Positions 56,194 through 64,000 of a stretch of 64,000 bases of DNA are shown here, one piece after another (within the stretch, counting starts at the first letter, position 1; every line of letters begins with the position of its first letter). This DNA comes from Gari tellinella (taxonomy: Eukaryota; Mollusca; Bivalvia; Cardiida; Psammobiidae): positions 21,048,479 through 21,112,478 of the forward strand of contig OV277861.1 of NCBI GenBank assembly GCA_922989275.2, read 5' to 3'. The notes under the pieces were generated by a model, which worked only from the letters and a program-made list of their open reading frames with translations, ran no database searches and had not been told where the DNA came from. Both the position numbers and the translations under genes were made by a program.

Positions 56194-56490
56194 ATGCAGG
56201 CAAAAGAACTCATACTTATACCGAAGCAAAAATACAATCTGTTGAATGAGAAAACGTCACAACAAACAGTATCCGTTCAAACGCAAACGGACGGCGAAGG
56301 ACAGACAGACGTAAAAGATGGAGGGATGAATAGTACGGATTTAAAATCGAAACATGTGAACAGTAAAACAGTTGATAATACTAATGTTATCCACGCGATT
56401 CGATCAAAAGCTTGGAATACTATTCCCGGTGTGCAAATAAAACCTACAAAAAGGATATCTAGAAAATCCGTAAAGTGGATTCCTTATTAA
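56194..56490 (+). CDS. Small hypothetical protein, last gene of the row (98 aa)
   Basis: The first ATG is 56194, 12 bp after the previous stop. Begins MQAKELILIPKQKYNLL, then a polar, Gln/Thr/Asp-rich low-complexity middle, and ends RKSVKWIPY. The KWIP ending echoes the KWIPK end of the gene before it, possibly a shared short interaction or processing signal. No known domain; disordered overall. Confidence 0.5.
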   Translation: MQAKELILIPKQKYNLLNEKTSQQTVSVQTQTDGEGQTDVKDGGMNSTDLKSKHVNSKTVDNTNVIHAIRSKAWNTIPGVQIKPTKRISRKSVKWIPY

Positions 56491-56798
56491 TACATGCACG
56501 GGATAAACAAATGAACACACGGAAAATGATTTACACTTTTTTTTATTTGCATGCTCTGCGTTATGATACAGTATTCATACATGTATGTATTCATGTTTTT
56601 ATTGTACATATTTGATATTGCTCAAAGAACATCGCCCATTATTTTCGTTTTATTATTTTTTTTAATCATTCAGAAATTCATCTTGTAAATTTCTTATTAA
56701 AACGAAAAACAACAAAACCTAAATACATCAACTTACAAACCAGAATACAAAAATTAGCAAATACGCGATGTTCTTTGAACAATTTGTCTTGCTTTTGA

Positions 56799-56800
<2 letters not shown>

Positions 56801-56836
<36 letters not shown>
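56801..56836. repeat. (TA)n microsatellite
   Basis: 36 bp of alternating TA after the last gene of the element. Confidence 0.95.
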
Positions 56837-56838
<2 letters not shown>

Positions 56839-57128
56839 ATTAAAGTATAAAATGAATATCTTTGTTATATCACTAACACATGTAGTTGTTAAAGAAATTT
56901 CTCTGAGCACTGTTCAAAGAACGTTGAGAATATTGAAATAAACTTCAAAATAATCATACATGTATTTCCCTTTCGGTTGCATCTAGAGAATGTGTGCATA
57001 AAATATCCTCAACGTCCATTGGATAGATATACTACATCTGATTATGAATATTATTATGATTATTATCATTACTTATCTTCAATAAATATGTATAAAGTTG
57101 ACATGTCGTTGTTATTACATGACCCCCC

Positions 57129-57400
57129 TTCTCTCTCTCTCTATTTCTCTCTCTTTCTCTCTCTCTCTTCTCTTCTTTCTCTTTTTCTCTCTCTTTATCT
57201 CTCGCTCTCCCCCTCTCACTTCTCTTCTCTCTCTTTTCTCTCTTACTCTGTCTCTCTTTGTATCTCTCTGTTTCTATGTGTATATCTCTCACTCTGTCTC
57301 TCCCTCTCTCTCTATTACTCTCTCTCTCTGTATCTGTCTCTCTCTCTCTCTCTGTCTCTCTGCGTGTCTCTCTGTCTCTGTCTCTCTCTTTCTTTCTACG
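57129..57400. repeat. CT-rich low-complexity tract
   Basis: About 270 bp of (TC)n interspersed with TTT, TGTC and TATC. Ser/Leu-rich and Arg/Glu-rich frames here are not genes. Confidence 0.95.
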
Positions 57401-58898
57401 TACAATTTTCTAAAATTGACTCAAAAGTACCAGTTTTTAAATAAGATTGTTAGAAAATTTCGTTTAGAAATACTATCAGCGCTAAACCGTTGGTATTGAG
57501 AAATATATTCTAAAAATCTGGTTCCTCTAGCTAACATGTACTGCAGTGCAATAGATGACTTGTATCTATATGACTAGCCGTTGGGGATAGATACAATATA
57601 TTTTTGAAACCACATATGCACCACCATCGCATGGGAGTTCTTTGCCGTGTTGAGATACAAGTGAGTGTGTAGCGCGAGACTGTTGATACTAATTTTGTCT
57701 AACATTTTGATATGTAAACATATCAAATATGCATTCAATTTTTAAAAACAACATTAGCAAAAGATACATTTGACTCTAGTGGGGCAGTTTCATTTGTGTT
57801 ATTTATTAAAGGAACTAAGTTCAAAATCGAACTGATAAGATGTGTTTCAGTTCACTGGTACATATGTGTCGGCTATGTCGTGTAAATAAAGTGAATTACT
57901 AAATATCACTGCTAACTGTTTTCATCGAATGAAACTGAATGCAAAATGTGTAGGTCAACTTGTCAACAAAATACCTGGGGCTAAATAACCGTCAGATGCA
58001 AACGTCAGTGCACATCAGTTACATGTACTTCGTCTGCATTGCTTTTCAACTCTTTTCTCTACAATAAAGTGAAACGTATATGACATGGAAATGTATTTTT
58101 ACGCATAGTTGAAGGAAACAAAATTTGAAAACGAAGTGTTTTAAAGTTTAGCATCGAAGTTGATGACATGTTGCATTAATTTAAAAAAAAAATAATGTTA
58201 ACAACAACGTCCTATGTACCGGCTCAGTAGATGAACAGAGTGAAATGTGCATACTGAAAGCAATTTCTTATCCCCTTGACTTTAAATTTATACAATAAAC
58301 TGCTGTAAACTGGAATGTAGAAAACTACGAACATTGTTGTTTACCACAGCACTAGGCTTGAAATTAATTCTATCATACTGTGGTGAGCAGCCATTCACAT
58401 ATTTAATACATTTCGGTTTTCAGAGATTTGACTCTTGTTAACGTTAGCTATCAAACCAGGAGATGAAATGATTGGAGGCCGTTTCTTAATGAACTTAATA
58501 TAACATCAGATGGCAGTTTAAATGTAGAGCGGATACTAAGTTGAGTTTCAGTCCCCATAAAGTCATCACTTGGTTAGAATATAATATAGAGGAGAACGTT
58601 TTATGGTGGTTTTTAAAAAAAGGTAATGTAGTAAAATATGTCTTATCGGAGCATTTAAGTAGTATTTCAGACAGGTGGCTGCTTAATGAAGTACAATTGT
58701 GATGCACAAATTTCTATGGCGTTCGCATCATTTTTACGCTGTATTAAGTTGTCACCTGCTTTAACAGAGGGATATTAATAATACAATAACTAGACGTTTT
58801 ATGTTCACTGACTATATATTTCACAACAGTTTTCGAACATGAGAAAAAAAAGAGAAAGAAACAAGGAAACTATAGTAAAAAATACTTATACCATACAG

Positions 58899-60120
58899 GT
58901 TTACGTGTTTGTTATGTGCCCTCGAATAGCTAGATTTAAATCAAAACATGATATAAATTTTATTTATATACTATAAGTATTCAGATGCGCGTCTTTTTTT
59001 TAATACATTTTATTGCTTGTGAACTCATTTGGACGTCATATTGGAATTCCCGTTTGCCTAGGCACACTACCTATATGGCCGTTTCTGTAGACTGCCAACG
59101 GTATCATGCGAACAGGTCGGGGTTATTTTGTTTGTTTAAAGTGTTACATTTGGAGGCCATCGATACGGTTACCGAATGCGCTACTGTTAAAATTTTAGCA
59201 TGGTTCATCGCTTTACGATTTTCTTGCACACAACTACCCACACTGGTTCTCTGTAAGGTCGCACCTGTCTTCCGAGCCGTTTTTGCTGAGCTGAAGAAGT
59301 TTCGCCTAATATGAGTCGTTTGCTTTCTCCGTCAACGAAAACATTTGAACAATCTTAAACACATTTTTTTAATATGCTCTATGTTCTAAGACAGACATTA
59401 TTATTTAATTCACTAACCTGCTTTTTTTAAGTGTATATATTGTTCTGCGCGATGAAATTGTAGATCGTACTCAATGATAGTACATGCGTTAAACTGACTA
59501 TATATACAATCACATCCGAATAAAAGAAAAATAATACGCTCTTCCGTTTCACACACCGGTATCCAAGCTCTCTATATAATATTGTTAAACCGAGCGAGCT
59601 ACAATACATGCAGACCCCTCTTGGTTGTTGTTGTTGTTTTATCACCTTTTAATCGTTAACCCGCTGCACGCTTCCTTCTACCTACACCACCTCTCTATTT
59701 AGCGACGGGTATATGTTAAGCGCGCGATACACAAAAGTTAATTCGTCACCTGTCATCTTTTCACGCAGTCAGCCAGCCGCGTATTTCTACCTGCCCCCAA
59801 GGTGAGATATGACCTGTAACGTCCGTCGCACGATTTTGTATCTTCTAACAGAAATGTATCTTCGAACAGAAATATATCTTCTAACAGAAATGTATCTTTT
59901 AACAGAAATGTATCTTCTAACAGAAATGTATCTTTTAACAGAAATGTATCTTCTAACAGAAATGTATCTTTTAACAGAAATGTATCTTTTAACAAAAATG
60001 TATCTTTTAACAAAAATGTATCTTTTAACAAAAATGTATCTCTAACAAAAATGTATCTCTAACAAAAATGTATCTTTAACAAAAATGTATCAGGCTTTGC
60101 GAGCTACATAGAATACTACT
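58899..60120 (-). repeat. Right terminal inverted repeat (~1222 bp)
   Basis: Reverse complement of the left repeat, starting GTTTACGTGTTTGTTATGTG and ending ...AGAATACTACT. Carries the same subterminal minisatellite (about 59839-60090). Confidence 0.93.
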
Positions 60121-60126
60121 CTTATA
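60121..60126. other. 6-bp target site duplication, right (CTTATA)
   Basis: Second copy of CTTATA, immediately after the element and immediately before the resumed LINE frame. Confidence 0.93.
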
Positions 60127-63100
60127 TCCCACCAGAGAACTCTCCTTTTCATGATATTTACGACATTGACTTATTTCAACAGTTAGAAAATGATGTAAGA
60201 TTCTATTCCGATAAGGGCAAAGTTTTTATAACAGGAGATCTTAATAGTAGAATAGCACATAAATCTGACTATATTCTACAAGATTATGCCATTCACGGCG
60301 ATCAATACATTGATATAGATCTACCGTTACCTCGGTGTTCACGGGACTTTACATCGAATAGATTTGGTGACTATCTTTTAGATTTATGTAAAGCTACGGG
60401 TTTGCGGGTTGTGAATGGTAGATTGCACGAAGACAAGTCAGTTGGAAATTTCACATGTATGACTCATAATGGAGAAAGTGTAGTTGACTATTTGTTATCA
60501 TACGATTTTAATATGGATAGTTTATGTTATTTCAAAGTTAAACAATTTAATGAATTCTCAAATCATGCACCACTTTCATTTTCATTTAAGATTAATACGC
60601 AACCACAAAATAGCACAGAGTATACAAAAACGTTTTATAGGTGGAAACCGCAACATGTGGAAGCATTTGTGAGTGATGTACAGAGTGGTATAGAACAAGT
60701 ACAACGATCTATGCATGAGGGAATAGAAAGCAACTGTAATGTTGACAATTTAGTCACACTATTAACACAATTTTTAACAACTAAAGGTGATTTATACTTT
60801 AAAAAAACTGTAACTATAAAGAATGTAGAATTTATATCGAAAGATCAAAATAGACAAAAATGGTATAATGATGAATGTAAAAATAAATGTGAGGCATATA
60901 AAAGAGCCGTATTTGAATATAATATATGTAAAAATAACAATACAAGGCAAGTATTATTAGACAAGAAGAAAGATTACAAGTATTGCTGTAGGAAATATAA
61001 AAATGAATATAACAGACAATTATGTCAGAAAATGAATGAAATGAAACATAGTAGTCCAAAACAATTTTGGAAAATGTTTAAGAAAAGATCAGGAAATGAG
61101 TCCGCAGATTGTATAGACATGAAGGATTTCTTTAATCACTTCAAAAATTTAGCTCAAGCTGACGAATTAATAGAAAACGAGGAATGTACAGAGTTCATTA
61201 ATCAGTTCGATAGTTTCGAAAATTTAAGTACGTTTAGTGAACTTGACTCGCCTATTACGTCGGAGGAAATTCTTAAGGCAACAAAGTCACTATCAGTTAA
61301 CAAAGCACCATCATTGGATAACATTTTATACGAATACTTTAAATCTAGTATTGACGTAATTTGCGAATCGATCAGACTATTATTCAATTACATTTTAGAC
61401 CAAGGAAAGTTTCCACCCAGTTGGTCAAATGGAGTTGTTATACCGTTATTTAAAAAAGGTGATTCAAGCGATCCAAACAATTATCGAGGTATAACTCTGA
61501 TAAGCTGTTTTGCTAAGTTATTTACAGTAGTTTTAAATAACAGGCTTAAACATTGGGTAGAGGAAAATGATAAAATGACTGATGCTCAGTTCGGATTTCG
61601 TTCTAATTACAGTACTGTTGACGCTATATTTGTATTGAACTCTCTGATTGAAAGACAGTTGAAAGATAAATCGTCCTTAATGTGTTGTTTCATAGATTTT
61701 AAGAAAGCATATGACTTAATAGATAGGAACTGTTTATGGTTCAAAATGATTAGATCTGGTATAGATGGCAAATTGTTGTCTGTAATTCGGTCAATGTATG
61801 CAAATATTAAACTATGCGTACGCCACATGAATTCATTATCAGACTTTTTCAATTGTAACCTTGGTTTATTGCAAGGGGAAATAACCTCACCGATGCTTTT
61901 CTCCCTGTTTCTGAATGATATTGAACTGCACTTACAGCAGAATCTAGATTCAGGTATTACTATTGATCAGTTATCTATATATTTGCTCTTATTTGCAGAC
62001 GATGCAGTTTTGTTCTCGTATACTAAAGCAGATCTGCAGTGTTCACTGAACAATTTGGAAACCTATTGTAAAAGATGGAATCTAACTGTTAATGTGAATA
62101 AAACTAAAATTGTTGTTTTTAAAAAGGGTGGCAGATTGGGTGAACACTGTAGATGGTATTATGCAGGCAACGAAATAGAAATAGTTAGCACATTTAATTA
62201 TCTAGGTGTTGTGTTTTCAAGCGGGGGCTCTTTTGCTCATGCAACAAGAACGTTAGCAGGAAAAGGCCTACGGGCTATGAATGCTTTATTTAGTATTACT
62301 AGAAACATGGAAGTTCCTGTTAATATAATGTTTAACTTGTTTGATTCATATGTGCTATCTGTACTAAATTATTCGTGTGAAATATGGGGATTTTTGAAAG
62401 CAGAAAACATTGAACGTATTCACAGAAAATTCTGCAAATGGATATTACATGTTAAAATGTCCACGAATACTTTGTCTCTGTATGCAGAACTAGGTAGATT
62501 CCCACTTTATATCAATCGATACACGAGAATTGTTAAATACTGGTTAAAACTGTATGGATGTAAGCAAAAAAATTGCATAATACGGACCATAGTAGATGAA
62601 CAAAGACTAGAAATTCTAAATGATAACACAGTTACAAACTGGTCATCAAAAGTGAGAAATCTTTTACAAACATGTGGTTTTGCAGAGGTGTGGCTGTTTC
62701 CAGAATCAATTAACATGAAAGCTTTTATTCCTTTATTAAGTAAACGCCTCAGAGATATATACCAAACAGAATGGCACATGGGCGTGGAAGCATGCACATC
62801 TATGTCACTTTACAGACAACTTCATACTAATATAAGTCGAGCTTGTTATCTACATATTATTGAAAATCCAAAATATAGATGTGTTCTAGCAAGAATACGG
62901 TTGAATTCTCATGATTTAAATATTGAAACTGGCCGTCACAGAAATATTTTAAGGACTGAAAGGTTATGTACTTTATGTCATTTGAATGATTTAGAAGACG
63001 AGTACCATTTTATACTGAAATGCCCTTTATATAACCATATTAGAAATATATATATTCCAATGTTTTATTCAACTCGCCCGAGCATGTATAAATTTATAAA

Positions 63101-63197
63101 TTTGTTAAATTCAGAAAATAAAACAGTTTTAAACAAACTGGCACTCTATTGCATCAAAAGTTTTAAGCTTAGAAGCGATAAACTAAATGCATTGTAG
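60126..63197 (+). pseudogene. CR1/jockey-like LINE ORF2, rest of endonuclease plus RT, split but open
   Basis: A single open frame of more than 1000 codons resumes the LINE. The endonuclease starts IPPENSPF, with GDLNSR (about 60236) and DYLLSYDF; the last catalytic motif reads SNHAPLSF (60556-60564 encode S-N-H, where SDH is usual). RT motifs are PNNYRGITL, AQFGFRSNYS, CFIDFKKAYD (A), LGLLQGEITSPMLFSLFLND (B) and LLLFADDAVLF (C). A CTLCH...EYHFILKCPLY zinc-like end follows. No stop or frameshift occurs, so the only visible damage is 5' truncation and the 11-kb insertion. Broken as a gene by the insertion, hence pseudogene. Confidence 0.9.
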
Positions 63198-63475
63198 ATA
63201 AGTTTTTCAGGGTCCGGGGTTATGGGGCGTTTGTGTTGGGTCTGGAATCGTTCTCGGGTGTTTGATTGGTCAGATTTGAGCTTTTGCTCGGGTCTGGTCG
63301 GTCGGATGCTTGGGACCGGTCTCTTGCTCGGCTTAAGGGCTCTGTAGACTCGGACCAGGGTGATGTATGTTTGGTACGGTTAGTTATGTTGTTTATTCTC
63401 CATAGGAATTATTATAGATTGAGCCTTGTCTAATATAGATGTAAAAAATGTGTAATCTCCTAAGACACTTAGGTG
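63198..63475 (+). other. LINE 3' UTR
   Basis: G/T-rich sequence after the LINE stop (TCGGGTCTGGTCGGTCGGAT), up to about TAAGACACTTAGGTGGGGG. No A tail is seen. Confidence 0.5.
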
Positions 63476-63479
63476 GGGG

Positions 63480-63570
63480 AGGGGGTGATTCAGAAAACTC
63501 CTGAAGGAGTTTTCTGCGTTACTTTCGGCCTGCAGTTAGTGGACATCCCCTGAAAATTCAAAAGAAAAAT
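63480..63570. mobile_element. Right part of the MITE that the LINE hit
   Basis: CAGAAAACTCCTGAAGGAGT hairpin, then GTTACTTTCGGCCTGCAGTT and GGACATCCCCTGAAAATTC, matching the right half of the TTAA elements at 29355-29596 and 36239-36470. Confidence 0.5.
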
Positions 63571-63624
63571 TCCAATCTCCAATTTTAAAAGCCAATTCCA
63601 TTTTAACGATTATAATGACAAGCA

Positions 63625-63690
63625 GTACAGGGCCTGATCAGATGGTTCATTAAGGAGCCCTCTGATCGGAATCTTTACTGTTTGCATAAA
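63625..63690. repeat. Hairpin of the 14203-14445 MITE type
   Basis: GGCCTGATCAGATGGTTCATTAAGGAGCCC..., an imperfect relative of the AGGGCTCCTTAAGGAGCCCT core. Confidence 0.55.
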
Positions 63691-63769
63691 ACAAGTGTAC
63701 TCTCCGCAAAGATATTGTTGTTATTGATAAGTATATGTGTCGCTATGGTGTAATGTTGTTAGTTACCAT

Positions 63770-63950
63770 CACGTGTTCTGATGAGGTAGCTATGACGTAA
63801 TGTGACTACGTCACAAGTATTTTACGAAGAAGTTACAAGTGTATAAAAATAGTACACACTTTTCCCCACGTGGCTTATGGCGTCATCTATGTACGTCATC
63901 ATTGCTACGTATACGATGACGTGATGTGTAGTGGGGAAAAAAAGTCAAGT
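63770..63950. other. CRE-like TGACG/CGTCA cluster, no gene
   Basis: At least seven TGACG or CGTCA half sites between 63791 and 63925, within an imperfect palindrome from CTTTTCCCCACGTGGC to GTGTAGTGGGGAAAAAAAG. Confidence 0.45.
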
Positions 63951-64000
63951 TGTTTATGTTTGTGGGTTTAAAGATTTATATAGATCTATCTAAATCTTAA

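Larger units (their letters stand above)
56491..58898 (+). other. 2.4-kb non-coding right part of the element
   Basis: No ORF with recognisable content and no trace of a polymerase. It contains (TA)n at 56801-56836, a CT-rich tract at 57129-57400 that opens artefactual frames on both strands, and a worn family A-like MITE piece at about 58655-58775 (AGACAGGTGGCTGCTTAATG ... GTTGTCACCTGCTTTAAC). Confidence 0.7.
48969..60120 (+). mobile_element. 11,152-bp Polinton-like virus-derived element without DNA polymerase
   Basis: It has terminal inverted repeats of about 1.23 kb, ends AGTAGTATTCTATG...CATAGAATACTACT, and a 6-bp duplication. Nine plus-strand ORFs run from 50753 to 56490 with 2-10 bp gaps or small overlaps apart from one 340-bp gap. 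They encode a PC4-like protein, integrase, minor capsid, small basic protein, major capsid, TM/PC4-like protein, packaging ATPase and two small proteins. Polintons carry the same integrase-capsid-ATPase set but are usually 15-20 kb or more and encode protein-primed DNA polymerase B and an adenain-like protease; neither is recognisable here. The ORFs are intact. The nearest known relatives I can name are the invertebrate F54H12.2/F54H12.3-type transposon genes. The element is a genomic copy; whether particles form is unknown. Confidence 0.9.

Noticed and set aside
56977..57499. Ser/Leu-rich frames after the viral genes
   Set aside because: CT-rich simple sequence open on both strands.

Overview
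The window is eukaryotic DNA: it has split genes with GT/AG introns, several classes of retroelements and very dense short inverted-repeat elements, with AT-rich spacers. The mix (F-type-lectin/EGF gene, Penelope-like retroelement of a kind common in clams, hairpin MITEs with a shared GACGCCGCGTTACGCGGCGTC core) fits a bivalve mollusc. That assignment is an inference, not something read from a marker gene.

Region 1 (787-33895, minus strand) is the 5' part of one host gene. Seven phase-1 exons encode a signal peptide, an EGF-like module, two F-type-lectin-like (FTP) domains of two exons each, and another EGF-like module; the gene runs off the left edge. Its introns hold the other elements of this half: a broken Penelope-like retroelement with a TTAA element inside it (about 1.6-4.7 kb), a pure (TG)n tract of about 944 bp, a 4.1 kb foldback palindrome built of about 176-bp units (7.3-11.4 kb), a decayed L1/Tx1-type LINE (18-22 kb), a possible solo LTR, and many MITEs.

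Region 2 (33.9-48.6 kb) has no gene I can support. It is a mosaic of MITEs of at least four terminal types (TA and TTAA target sites), a tandem hairpin array broken by a tRNA-derived SINE-like repeat, and a decayed minus-strand LINE split by a MITE.

Region 3 (48.7-63.5 kb) is the most notable part. A CR1/jockey-like LINE is split by an 11,152-bp virus-like mobile element (48969-60120). The element has about 1.23-kb terminal inverted repeats, AG...CT ends and a 6-bp target duplication (CTTATA). It carries nine plus-strand genes: a small PC4-like protein, a D,D,E integrase with a chromodomain, a putative single-jelly-roll minor capsid/penton protein, a small basic protein, a major capsid protein of the F54H12.2-like family, a membrane protein with a PC4-like domain, an FtsK/HerA (A32-like) packaging ATPase and two small proteins. 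Integrase, capsid and packaging genes are intact, yet there is no DNA polymerase B and no recognisable capsid protease. It looks like a compact, polymerase-less relative of Polintons/Mavericks. The genes are packed end to end in capsid-module order, so they probably act together in virion assembly and integration, with DNA synthesis supplied from elsewhere or by an unknown route.
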